In this document: piece by piece, positions 51,978 through 62,230 of the stretch
How the letters are laid out: each line of letters begins with the position of its first letter
Numbering within the stretch: position 1 is the first letter of the stretch
Assembly (NCBI GenBank): GCA_023333565.1
Contig: JAJKFH010003493.1
Location: forward strand, 1,054,001 to 1,118,000
DNA: 64,000 nucleotides
Direction of reading: 5' to 3'
From: Puffinus mauretanicus
Lineage: Eukaryota; Chordata; Aves; Procellariiformes; Procellariidae
Program-made: the position numbers and the translations under genes
The notes under the pieces: generated by a model
Told to the model about the DNA's origin: nothing
The model's input: the letters and a program-made list of their open reading frames with translations, nothing else
Database searches by the model: none

Positions 51978-54101
51978 AAATCTGTGAAAATGCATAATTT
52001 CTTGGCTCTCATCCTAACCTTTGTGCAACTGGGTGCTGGGATCTGGATATTCAGTGTGCTTAGCAGCACTTTTTAATGAAGAGGTGTTTTCTCCCTTGGA
52101 GCTGTCATTCTCTGCCACATCACAGACTCTTTCAGACAGAAAAATAATTGGCCACTTTCTCAGAGCGTGGAATCGGAGAGCCCCAGGGACTGGCGGAGTG
52201 CTCAGCGAACCGGGGCAGCGGCTCACAGTGGCGCCCACTAGTGTCCCCCTAACCTGTGCTGGTGCTACCTCCCACGCGGGTCCCGCCCTCCGGGGCACCA
52301 CCCACCCCTAAGCACTTGAATGAGGTCTGGTAGATGGTGCCATGAACTGTGACAGGCAAGACACAAAACCCCAGAAGGAGAAAGGTGAAACAAAATGGAC
52401 AATTATTTCCAGAGCTGTTCAGCTACCAGGTGGAAATGCAGCCTTGCTTTGCTTTCTTTTTTTTCTGAAACCTGTGTAATTGCTGCCTGGTGGGATGGTT
52501 TTCCATGTTTGCAGTAGGATTTTTATAATTTTGCTTTAAAGGTGGATTTTTAGCAGCATTTATTCTACTCAGGAGCTCCTAACATCCACCTTTCATCAAA
52601 GATTCCCCAGAGCTGTTAGCCTTCAGAAGTAAGCAATGCAGTAAAAATTCACCCCTTAGGACCTCCCACCTACTACACCGCATGTAGAAAAGTGATGAAA
52701 TAAATGGTCAAGGCGTCTACGCAGTCCTTGAGCCCTGGGTGGATATTAACAGCACTTGCCTGGCAGGAGCCTGCCAGTATCCCACACCAAACAAATGTTC
52801 AAACGCAAATACAACACAGCTTACCCTGTCTTGCAAAGTAAGTTACTCTGGGTCCAGCTCTGCCACTTGCAAATCATGGCTCAGTGCCCTGACAACTGAA
52901 GAAAGGATGGGCCTTGCCCTGCTCGGCTGCTGATTGCCATCTGCCCCATACGTGGAAGGTTCCTGCTCTTGTAGGTGCCTCGACCAAAGGAAAAGCGTGT
53001 CCTTTGCCTTGCTGTGACACCTCACAGGCTGACCGCTTAGCCCTGACTCACTCTCACATGTCATTTAGGAGAAAAGGCAGGACAGTGAGCTGGAGCAGCA
53101 GAGGCAGGAATTCCTCCCAGGAACCAAGGACAGCCATCCTGCAGGTCCCGGGGAGTCCCCTCCAACCAGGCTGGCATCAGGAGCAGGGGCTTAGGAAGAT
53201 GTCAGTCACTACCCCACGGCACGGCGGGGCAAGACCCCCTGATCTCTATCGTCATGCTGGGGTTCTGTATTTTACCTGCCCCGTTGTTCCACAGCTGTCA
53301 AACTCTACGCCTTAGGCTATATATAAGGGTAATTGGAAGGTGGGATTTTAGCTTGAGTAGGGCTGAATAAGGTGTGAACTAGGCAGAAATGTTGACATGA
53401 TAGTATTATGTTTACCAAGGCCTCACCAGCCTGTGGACATCAGGGTCTGACTGCTCACACCAAGCCCCTTTGCTACTTTTTAATGGGTCATACTAAAGGG
53501 GGTTGTATTTTAATTTAGATCAACACCTAAAACAAAAGATCAGAAGACTTTTTTTTCCACATCCGTTTCATATTCATTACATCCATTCCTTTTCTGCCCT
53601 TCAATCCATAGCTGTGGGCAACAGGAGAACCAGTAACTGCCTGAAACGTGAATAGCGGAGAAAGAAAAGAATATAGTCCAAAAATGGAAAGAATATGTAT
53701 TTGTGAGATGGTTTAAAGGTCTTCTGCGATATTGCTCGTTTGTCTGCTCCCATCTGTATAACTCAAACTCTTCAAGCTAAAATTTTCCCTCTCTAATGTG
53801 CTAGGAATCAACACAATCATCTGTGCTAGAAAAAACAGTGCTCATACTTCACTCACTGAAGTTAATTGGGGAGAAGTGGTGCAGCGATCCTTTCACATTG
53901 TCTTTGTGTCACCGAGAAGCAAATATTATGGTGGCAAAGCAGCGATCGGTTCTGTTGTGAGGGGTGGTTGGCTTTTCTGTTGTTTTTTTTGATTTGTTTT
54001 GTTTTTCGGGGGGGGCGGGGGGCGGCATAGGTCACATTTTTTATTTATTCATAATGTAACTTCGTTCTGCTGTCCTATACATGTCCTAAATCTCTGCTGC
54101 T

Positions 54102-54118
54102 AAAAAAAAAAAAAAAAA
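54102..54118. repeat. A(17) homopolymer
   Basis: A run of 17 A about 170 bp left of the orphan CpG island. Confidence 0.9.
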
Positions 54119-54289
54119 GTAACGAGACCGACAATTCTGCAGGGCTGGTAGCAATGGCAAAACCTCTTCCTGCCCGGAGTGAGGGGCATCTCACCAGGGC
54201 GTCCACAGCCGTTTCCTCCTCGGCTAATGTTTTTCTGATGGAAGTTTTTTTTGATTGCTTTTCTTTTTTTTCTTTCTGGCCATTTAAGC

Positions 54290-55350
54290 AAAGCGGGGCG
54301 CCAGCCCCGTCCCCCGCAGCCCCCCGGGGCGGGGGCGGCCGCGGCAGCGCGGCCGGGGCTCCGCGCCCAGGAGGGCGCAGGCTCCGCAGGTGCGGGCACC
54401 TTTGAAACGCCCGCTCCTGCAAAGGGGTTTCCGAGCCGAAATTCACGTGGCAAAGAAAGTGCCCATTTGCTTCGATTATTTTCTAACGACTCTGCTCGCC
54501 TCTGCCTTTGGTCTTGCTAGTACCCAGATGCGTAATTTTGGAGCTATCTGCGTGCATAAACTTGTTTTGAAGGCGCATGGGTCTGCGAGCTCAGGTACTT
54601 AAAAACGCTTAGTGGGAATTAACAACTGAATGGGGAGCCCTAAGCACCCCGACGTGGGATCACATGCGACACAGGGACTTCAAAGCGCCCGGCGTTAATC
54701 CGGCCGGATCGCCCGCCACCGCCCCGCGCTGGGGCTGCAGCGCCCGCCCCGGCGACCTGCCCGCCGGCCCCGGCCCCCAGCCGCCGGCCGGGCACACGGC
54801 CCCCGGCCGGGCACACGGCCGGCAGCGCCCCGCAAGGGCTCACTCGGGGGGCGGCCACGGTTTCTTCCGACCATCCCCGCTGTTGGTGCGGGGGGCGAGG
54901 GGTGCCCGGTCTTTCCGCAGGTCGGAAGATTTGGCAGCGATGTTTCGAAAACGGTTAAAAAAGCGGGGAGGGAGGCGGGGGCCGGCATTTGCCCCCCCCC
55001 ACCCCCGGCCTGAAACTATCTGAGGGGCAGCGGGTGAGGAGCTGGCTTGGGGCAGCGCTCCCGCCCGGCACCGCTCCCCGCCGCCCGCCCCGGCCCGGCG
55101 GCGGCTGCTCCTGCCGCCGGCCCTCGTAGCCGGGGGGACCGGGCAGGGGGCCGTGCGGGGCTGAAGCTGCCCCCCGCCACAGACCCCCCGCCCGCTTGCG
55201 GGGGCACCTTCGGGGCGCGGTCCCCCCTCCGCCGGGCTCCCTTCCGTCCTGGCCACCCCGCTGGGTCCCTGCCCTCCCCCCGAGCAGGCCTGGGCCGGCT
55301 GGAAGGACAGACGCCGGCTCCATTCCATCCCCGATAGCAACGGCCTGCTG
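54290..55350. promoter_or_regulatory. Orphan CpG island about 6-7 kb upstream of EOMES
   Basis: Roughly 1 kb of very GC- and CpG-rich sequence has sharp edges: T-rich DNA precedes 54,285 and ordinary DNA follows 55,400. No recognisable gene starts here. Open frames on both strands (up to 166 codons) are Pro/Gly/Arg/Ala low-complexity products of the base composition. The island contains an 18-bp direct repeat (54784-54801, 54803-54820). It may be the promoter of an unannotated non-coding RNA or an enhancer-associated island. Confidence 0.6.
54784..54820. repeat. Two-copy 18-bp tandem repeat in the orphan CpG island
   Basis: CCGGCCGGGCACACGGCC occurs twice, at 54784-54801 and 54803-54820, with one C between. 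The copies are identical, so this is a recent or selected duplication; a copy-number variable site is likely. Confidence 0.85.
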
Positions 55351-55439
55351 TTGGAAACCGGGACAAGCAGCTAGTAAACGCGAGCCCTCCCCGGGAGGGG
55401 AACCCTACAGCTACCTTCTCACCTTCCCAGAGAGTACAT

Positions 55440-57520
55440 ATGTCGCCCCGGTTCTGCTTTCTGCTTATTTTTATAGCCGGCTCGCCCGTCACGGCAGTTA
55501 TTTAATATGTGGTTCCCTGCTAGGCCTTGCTGTTTGATTGCTGTCACAAATGATATCAGGTGAAATTCCTCATTGTTTCTGCAATTACACAGTAGCCCAC
55601 TGCTACTCGCTTTTCCAACCCCTCGAGTTAATTGTTTTCCCACTGTAAGCCTCATACTGCATGCACGTAGAGCAAACAAAAACCCAAACCCTCCAAAACT
55701 CACATTTCTCAGCTATTATGTTATCAGCAGGAAATATTTCATGGCTCTGACATCATAAGCCCTGAGCAGCATGAGGTTTATCAGGGCCTTCGCATGATGA
55801 AATTGTACTTTTTAAAGCGTTAGAACAAAAAGCAGAATATCTTTTTATGGGATTTGAGCTACTAATTTTAATGGCTGCAATTTAAACAGTGCAGTTGAAC
55901 CCAGGCTCTTTCAATAGTCATTTCTGATACAAAGCAGGGCAAGTAAGCCAAAATTAGCCATTTAAAACTTTATGTAATAGATCCGTAAATACAAATAGGA
56001 TCAAACTGACCAGATCTGTGGCCGACACACCCGTCTCATGGATCCTGTTATGTTCTCACATCTCGATCGCGGGACTGTCAGGCTGACAATCGGCACATAT
56101 CTGTAAGTGAGTCAGTGATCTTGCTTTAAAACCAGGGAAAAGGTGCTAGGCATCCCTCATTAAACTTATTGGAGGGTGAAAAGGCAAGCGTTTAAGAAGA
56201 GCTGTTTGGAGATCCCTATGCATGAATAATACAAAATATGAAATGTCGCTCGTGGTTATGGTTGGGTTTGTGATCCTAATTTCAGTCTCAAGTTTCTACA
56301 ATTCCATTTGGAGCAGGGAAAGTCACCTGGAAACTAAAGCCAATTTCATACTTTTCCCATCTCCCTTCTTGTAGGTTTCCCAAATATTTGTCCAATGACA
56401 CTTTACAAAGACTTACACTTTCTCGAACAGACTTTTTTTTCTTTCTTTAGCCAAGAGAGTTCCATAGGCCCAACAATAAAAAGCTGTTGTCTGGTCTTAC
56501 CCAGCAAAATTATCCATTGCCGAGAATTCGCTCCAAGCATCGAGTATGTTTATCCTTCTCCGTGCTTATACTGCCGTATTTTACCGATTAGGATCAGACC
56601 TCGACTAGTTTTTACTAACCATTGCATTTCCCTTTAATTTAAAATCACAGATAAGGATTTTTTAGGTGTTATTTTTCTTTTAAGGAGGAGAAAGGAAGTG
56701 ACCAATAAGGCTGCTTTGAATACCGCTTTCTTTTCAAATATTGAGTTGTTTCTTCCAGCTCCTGATTCATTGACTCGTGTCTGTTCTTTCTGTTTCATAT
56801 AGCTCGGCTAGAAAAGGCTATTCTTTACTTTCTCATTTTTATAAATTAGCCCCATACTTATTATGGGGCTTATGCATACTTATGCCCATTTTTTTGAATG
56901 TGTATGTCTTTATTCTGCCTTTTAAAATTGGTTTTGATAGCCAAGGAAGTGGCAGCTAAATTGAATTAATTACCAAAGGGTAAAATTGCTGTTAATGTGA
57001 CACCATCCCCAGTTAATATTAAAAATAATAGTTCTTAGGTTTTGTGGGGTTATTGATTTCTTCTATTTAAAGACCATATACATCTGCTTCAACAACAGTT
57101 GAATCTACTTTTTAACCCTTTTGTGTTCGAATTTTCACAACCTCAAAACAGATTTTAAGCTATACTTCTCATATATTCAGGATTGTATACATCTGCACAC
57201 TGTAAATCCCACTTGGCATGAACTAAAATGGATTGATGGTCTTTGCAGCTACAGCAGAACTTCCTCTCATCAGAAAATAAAGAGCATTTTCAATTAATTT
57301 AATCTCCTAGCATTCCCACGAAAGAGATGGCTGTTGCCTGCATTTGACAGATGAAACAACCCAAGCACTAAAACGGGGTAGCTAGCTTCTTCATAAAAAT
57401 AGTTACTGAAGTTAAGCATCAGGCTGAAATGCCAAGCCTCGCACAGGCATATTAATACCTCCTTGATTATTCTGAGTGCTGTAAACACTCAACAGCCTTG
57501 AAAATAAAAGTATCAAGATT
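55440..57520. promoter_or_regulatory. Candidate enhancer block: AT-rich, repeat-free non-coding DNA 4-6 kb upstream of EOMES
   Basis: This 2-kb stretch lies between two CpG islands and contains no CR1, LTR or microsatellite that I recognise and no long open frame. It has the even, motif-dense texture of conserved non-coding DNA, for example the TAAT, GATAT and TTTAAA-rich text at 55.5-55.98 kb and 56.1-56.3 kb. In mouse a proximal streak enhancer lies a few kb upstream of Eomes, so position supports the call. Conservation was not tested. Confidence 0.4.
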
Positions 57521-58015
57521 TAAAAAAGGAAGCACTCACATATGACTGGCCACATCTGAAAAATCTCTGAGTTAGTGATTTAAAAAAATGACGTTGAAAG
57601 ATGGTGGAAGAGTGGAAGTCCCATGAATGCATTTAAAAGTATCCTCCTTCATTTGCCTAGCCAGATAATCTGTAGGTAGTTGAAGGGGGAAAAAAGCCAG
57701 ACTGAATGACTAGAAAAATAGAAAATCTGCAAAGTCCCAGTGCAAACTTGACATAAAAGTGAAAGTATTGAAGCCCTTTGGGAATCAGATGCCAGCAAAT
57801 TGAAGAGGGCATCCAGAAACTGACAGCTAGTTTTTAACCAAAATCAGATAAGGAAAAAAATTACCTCACAGAAATTATTCAAACATAGCATTCAGAAAAT
57901 ACCTGTCAATCCTGCCATGGTGACAGCAGGACTTCAGGAAAAGAATCCAGTGACGGAACAGCATGGCAGGTGATTCTGATAACCGAAATTTTTAAGGTGT
58001 CCATACAGACCCAGG

Positions 58016-58128
58016 GGGTGTGTGTGTGTTAATCTGTATCCATATTTATAAGGATAAAGGACATATATGGCTATAAATGGTGATATATGGATTTCCATAC
58101 ACGTATATATACACATATATAGGTGTAC
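58016..58128. repeat. GT run followed by ATAT/TATGG-rich low-complexity DNA
   Basis: A short GTGTGTGTGT run at about 58,018 is followed by alternating ATATGG, GATATATGG and CGTATATATACACATATATA. It is low complexity with several short palindromes and no coding content. Confidence 0.6.
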
Positions 58129-58424
58129 AACAGCCTGATAGAATAGATTTTATGGTTCCCAACTTCTTTTCCCCTCTTAGGCCCTACTGAGCAAGGTACT
58201 TCACTTTAACAGTTTCAGTCCCAGGAGTCCAAGCAATTTGTCGAAGCGGGGGGGGCTGTTTTCCCATACGCTGACCTCCAACAAAAGAGGAAAGGGCTCA
58301 ATCGCAGCCCAAAAGCAACAAAAGCAAAGGACGAAATACTTCAGTACAGTGTGACTCCACTGTAACTTAGGCTGAGAAAATGAGCTCTTCTGGATCAGCT
58401 TTTTTAAAGTCAGAGGCGCTCCTT

Positions 58425-58463
58425 ATTTGAATAAACCCCAGGAGTATATTTGAATAAAGCCCA
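58425..58463. repeat. Imperfect 23-bp tandem duplication
   Basis: ATTTGAATAAACCCCA (58425-58440) and ATTTGAATAAAGCCCA (58448-58463) differ at one base and are spaced 23 bp start to start. Confidence 0.75.
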
Positions 58464-58639
58464 ACAAAACAAGATAATCTGTAACCCTTCAAAGACCTGC
58501 ATTTTCTTTCAACATTTTTTTTTGTGGTTTGGAGGTTATTTTGGTAGATTTACGAACCTAACATGCTCCTTTCTGTTTCACCAGAGCCTGCTGCTATCTC
58601 TAAGATAACATCTAAAGGCTTGCGGGACCCATTCAGAAA

Positions 58640-59130
58640 TCTCCGCTCCCACACATGACTGAAAATCCCGCAGCTTCGCACGGCGATATTCCCCGGCCAG
58701 ACCCCGGAGAGGTCCGGGGCAGGGAGCAAGGATGGAGCCGGCTACAGGGGGCCGTGGGGGGGCAATGCCCCGGCTGCATCCCCGACCCCCGGGGAGGGCA
58801 GGTTTGCAAGCTAAGGGAATGACAAATACCGGGTCCCAAGAATTTGGCTGGTGACTGCGGTGTCAACTTTAATTTGCGGGGTGCGGGGCGGGGGGGATTA
58901 CAGCTCTTCCCGTACCGTACGGAGTGAAGGAACAAGCCCCCGAGTTACAGGCGGTTCCCTCAAACCCCCGCGCGGCCGAAGCCTCACCCGACGGGGCTCC
59001 CGGGGGGTGGGGGGGCAGCCCGGCCCCGGCCTCCCCTGCCACCGCCGCCGGGCCCCTGGCTCGGCGGGAGCTGCGGGGTGCCAGGCAGGGATCGAGGCCA
59101 GGCTGCTGCTCTCCAGAGCTGAGCTGAAAA
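58640..59130. promoter_or_regulatory. Small CpG-rich island upstream of EOMES
   Basis: A GC-rich, CpG-dense segment of about 490 bp lies 2.3-2.8 kb upstream of the predicted start site. It is flanked by AT-rich DNA on the left and mixed sequence on the right. No splice-consistent exon was found. It may be part of the upstream promoter domain or a divergent transcript start. Confidence 0.5.
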
Positions 59131-59900
59131 TAAGCCCGAGTATGGAAAGAGCTGGATGAATCCTTCGTTCGTTGGGGAGAGCCTCACCCCAGGCGTATTT
59201 CGAACCAAACTGGAAAGCTCTCCCTTTCCCAGGCCGGCCACAGTTTTCCCGCTCCCCCTCCGAGACAGTGCGATCTGCAGGAAGCCTAAGCAACATCGAA
59301 AGCTTTTCCACCTTCCTCTGTTAAACGCCAGGTTAGCCGAGTTCTGAAGGAAAAAACGCCGCAGCAGCCTTGAGCTACGCGACACCTGTCCTGCGGGGAT
59401 GTTTTAAACCATGGGACCCTTTCAGTGTATAATCTTGTAAAATTCATTCCCCTAAATCCTACGTAGTAGCTCTGTAAAATCTCCTTCCGTCTCTGCCCTA
59501 GCCCGGGAAAGGCAGAGCCCGGGGGAGCGGGCTGCCGGAGCGGAGCCCCGGGCGGGGGCCGGCCCCGGGGAGAGCCGCACCGGGGCTCGCCGGCCGCGGG
59601 AAGGGATGCAGAGGCTCAGCCTCCGCGGCGCCCGGCAGGATGCTCCTCGTTTTGTTTTGCTTTCAAAGCAGGGCTGCCCGGTCGGGCTCTGCTCCCTTCC
59701 TCACCCCGCGGTGAATGCAAACACCTTGTCGAGAAGCAGCCCGGGGAAAGGGCAGCAGCGCCCAGCGGCCGGTCCGCTTCGTGCCGGAGCGTCGGGCTTC
59801 TCCGATAGATTTTTGTTGTCTTCCTCGGTCGGGCGAGATCAACGCAAAAATTGGGCCAAAGGTTATCCCAGAGAGAACAACAGGGATGTTGTACATGGGC

Positions 59901-59915
59901 GGGGGGGGGGGGGGG
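59901..59915. repeat. G(15) homopolymer in the EOMES upstream CpG island
   Basis: Fifteen consecutive G about 1.5 kb upstream of the predicted start site. It can form a G-quadruplex and is prone to length error in sequencing. Confidence 0.85.
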
Positions 59916-61239
59916 TATTTCAGTGCCGGCTGCGATCAGCCCGTCCTAGCCTCCCGCCTGTGTGGCCGCAGCCGGAGGTGGGCACAGCAGGAGCCGGTTC
60001 CCCTGTCTGCCGGCCCCGATCAGGGGTAGGGATCGAGCCCTGGCCGGCTGACCTCAGAGCCGCCGGTGCCCGTCCCCTGCCTCGGTGGGCACCGCCGGGC
60101 ACGCACCACCACCCGCCGCCCTGCGACCGCCAAACTTGCGCCAGAGCCGCATCCCAGCGGGGCTCCGCCCGCGCCGCCGCCGCGGGGTTTGGCGGCCGCG
60201 CTCAATTGTTGGCGATTTATTTCAGTTGCCCCGGCGGGAGTGGGGGGCGAGCGGGGGGCGAGCGGGGGCTTGGCGAGGCGCGGTGGCGGCGAGGCGGGCG
60301 GCAGAGCTGGGCTGCTCCAGCCCGGTCGCTTCCCCGCGCCCGGCGCGTCCTTCCGTCAGGCAACGAAATCCTCGCCGCTCGGCGGGTCTGGTTTAAAATT
60401 CAGGCGTGAGGAGGAGGCAGGTTTTTGCAGCGCTCCCTGAGAGCTGGCTGGCGGCGGGCAGAGGGCGAGGGGCTGCGGATTTGCAGCTGCAAATCGCTCA
60501 CGCAGGCTCTGCCCGCTCCGCAAAATCACACGGGCGTCTACATCTTCCCAAGTGCTGTCCCCTTATCCTTTGGGGCAAAAGGCTTCGTTTTTTTGCGCTG
60601 AGAGAAAGCGCCAAACAGATCTGGCACCCGCCTGAATTATAAACCTGCCTTCCCGCTGGGAGATGCTGAAGGGGAACGTGGGTCACCAGAAACCGACTGC
60701 CGAGTTCCTGAAAACTGAAATCGCGAACCAAGCCCGCCGCTTCCCACAGAGACGTGAGACGTCCCTGATAAGGTGAAACGTGTCACCCCCACGATAACTA
60801 TGCTGCCCGGGGAGCGGAGAGGGAGGAAAGCGGCTGCTGGCCTCAGCTGAGGCACAAGCCAAATTGTTTGAACGGCGAGACGGCCAGCGCGGGGGTGGCG
60901 CGGGCCAGTGTCACCCGCCCCGTCTCAGCGGCCTGGCGGATGGCCGCCCTCCCTCCCTGCTGGGTGCCGGTGCTGGAACCGGCTCTCCCCCCCGTTTTCC
61001 CTTTCGTCCCCATCCCTCTCTCCCCGCCGCGGATCCTCCCGCCGTGCCCGGGAGGACGGTGCCACCTCGGCAAAAGGTCTTTTTTTGGGGGAGGGTAAGT
61101 CGGGACCTTAACTGCGGCCACCGCCGGGTGATGCGGGCGCTCCCCTCACCCCGAGCGGCGCGGGGGCACGGGGCGGGCCAGAGCCACTCCGGTAGCTGGC
61201 TACGGGAAGGGGGGCCGGGAAGGGGGGACACACACCAGA

Positions 61240-61284
61240 GTCACAGGTGACTTGTTCCAATTAGTAGCTGTCTAATTAAATTAG
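61240..61284 (+). promoter_or_regulatory. Proximal cluster: GTCAC/GTGAC inverted repeat with E-box, then TAAT homeodomain cores
   Basis: GTCACAGGTGAC at 61240-61251 is an inverted repeat that contains the E-box CAGGTG. It is followed by AATTAG (61259-61264) and TAATTAAATTAG (61273-61284). This AT-rich island stands out inside a very GC-rich promoter, which suggests selection on factor binding. The AGGTGA half also resembles a weak T-box half-site, so autoregulation is possible but unproven. Confidence 0.45.
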
Positions 61285-61299
61285 TGTCACGCGGCCCAG

Positions 61300-61304
61300 C
61301 CAAT
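61300..61304 (+). promoter_or_regulatory. CCAAT box (NF-Y type)
   Basis: AGCCAATGGG gives the extended NF-Y consensus, 86 bp upstream of the TATA box, a typical position. A GC box GGGCGG lies further upstream at about 61,171. Recognised by motif only. Confidence 0.6.
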
Positions 61305-61385
61305 GGGCCGGCGGGGGTGGAGGGCGGCGATGAGGCAGCCCGGCGCAAGCCCCTCCCCGGCGGACCGAGGAGCCCGGCGCGCCGG

Positions 61386-61391
61386 TATAAA
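61386..61391 (+). promoter_or_regulatory. EOMES: TATA box of EOMES promoter
   Basis: TATAAA in the context GGTATAAATCG lies 99 bp upstream of the ATG. By the usual spacing the start site should fall near 61,415, giving a short 5' UTR of about 70 nt without an intron. The site sits within a CpG island, which is less common than TATA-less island promoters. The start site itself is inferred. Confidence 0.7.
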
Positions 61392-61484
61392 TCGCCTCGG
61401 CGGAGCCCTGCCGCAGCGCTGCGCGGCCGCGGGTCGGGGTCGGCGCCGGACCGTGTGGGCGCTGCGCCGCACCGCCCGCCGAGG

Positions 61485-62230
61485 ATGCAGCTGGGCGAGC
61501 CGCTGCTGGCGGCGGCGGGGGGGGCCCTGCCAGGCGCCCCCTTCTACCCGCTGGAGGGCGGCGGGCGCGGCGGCGGGGCCGGGGCGGGAGCCGGAGCCGG
61601 CGGCGGGTCCCGCGGGCCGCCCCGGCCGGGCTCGCCGCCGCGCCTCGACCTGGACAAGACGCCCAAGAAGTTCGGGGCGGCTCCCGCCGTGCTGGGCGAG
61701 GCGGAGGCGGGCGAGCCACCCTTCGCCGCCCCCAAGCCGGACGGCCGCAAGGCCACCCCCTGCGGGGAGGAGGAGCTGCCCGCGGCCGCCCGCTACTCCA
61801 TGGACAGCCTCAGCCCCGAGCGCTACTACCTGCAGTCCCCCGGGCCGCCGGGGGCCGAGCTGGGGGGCCCCTGCGCCCTCTTCCCCTACCCGCCGGCGGC
61901 GCAGCACGGCGCCGTCTACCAGCCGCCCGGCGGGCCGCGCTACCCCTACGGCTCGGTGCTGTCGCCGGGCGGCTTCGCAGGCGCCGTCTGCCCGCCCGGC
62001 GGCCGGTCGCAGTTCGGCGGCGGCGGCGGGTACCAGTACGGGCAGGCGGCGGCTGGCGGACCCCTCTACGGTCCTTACCCGGCGGCGTCGGGCTCCTGCG
62101 GCGGGCTAGGGGCGCTGGGGGTGCCGGCCGCCGGGCCGGGGCTGCGGGCGCAGGTCTTCCTCTGCAACCGGCCCCTCTGGCTTAAGTTCCACCGGCACCA
62201 GACGGAGATGATCATCACCAAGCAGGGCCG
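61485..62230 (+). CDS. EOMES: EOMES exon 1 coding part
   Basis: This exon supplies 248 codons plus two bases of an Arg codon (CG, completed by G of exon 2). It ends at a GTAAGC donor at 62231, right after the KQG codons of the T-box start. The encoded segment is the poorly conserved N-terminal region and the first 25 or so T-box residues, including [18 protein letters not shown]. Long Gly/Ala runs at roughly residues 26-45 and Gly runs near residues 180-190 are typical of this gene. The poly-alanine tract that mammals carry before RYSMDS is reduced to three alanines here. Confidence 0.96.

Larger units (their letters stand above)
46255..54280. other. Intergenic DNA upstream of the orphan CpG island, no gene seen
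   Basis: Mixed composition, with GC-rich sections at 47.2-47.65, 49.5-49.75 and 52.17-52.31 kb. POU octamer ATGCAAAT is at 50272-50279 within a TGCATGCA palindrome. The 182- and 165-codon minus frames (48732-49280, 49377-49874) lack any known domain. A G-rich tract at 54008-54024 with a T-rich left flank could form a G-quadruplex. Confidence 0.5.
57525..58635. other. Intergenic DNA between candidate enhancer block and upstream CpG island
   Basis: AT-rich and low complexity in part (58.0-58.13 kb). Contains the 23-bp duplication at 58,425. No gene, transposon or clear regulatory motif was recognised. Confidence 0.5.

Noticed and set aside
57335..57400. MIR/L3-like stretch (GCATTTGACAGATGAAACAA)
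   Set aside because: Only about 35 bp resembles the old repeat core and the following bases do not continue the match.
59606..60409. 267-codon plus-strand frame upstream of EOMES
   Set aside because: Low-complexity Arg/Gly/Ala product of the CpG island; other frames on both strands are also open.
61284..61484. 67-codon in-frame extension upstream of the EOMES ATG
   Set aside because: It reads through the TATA box and CCAAT box region, is not part of known EOMES N-termini, and MQLGE is the conserved start.
61287..61907. 206-codon minus-strand frame opposite EOMES exon 1
   Set aside because: Antisense shadow of a GC-rich coding exon; no recognisable domain.
61303..62109. 268-codon plus-strand frame overlapping EOMES exon 1
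   Set aside because: Arg/Pro/Ala-rich shadow frame produced by extreme GC content; the overlapping frame matches EOMES.
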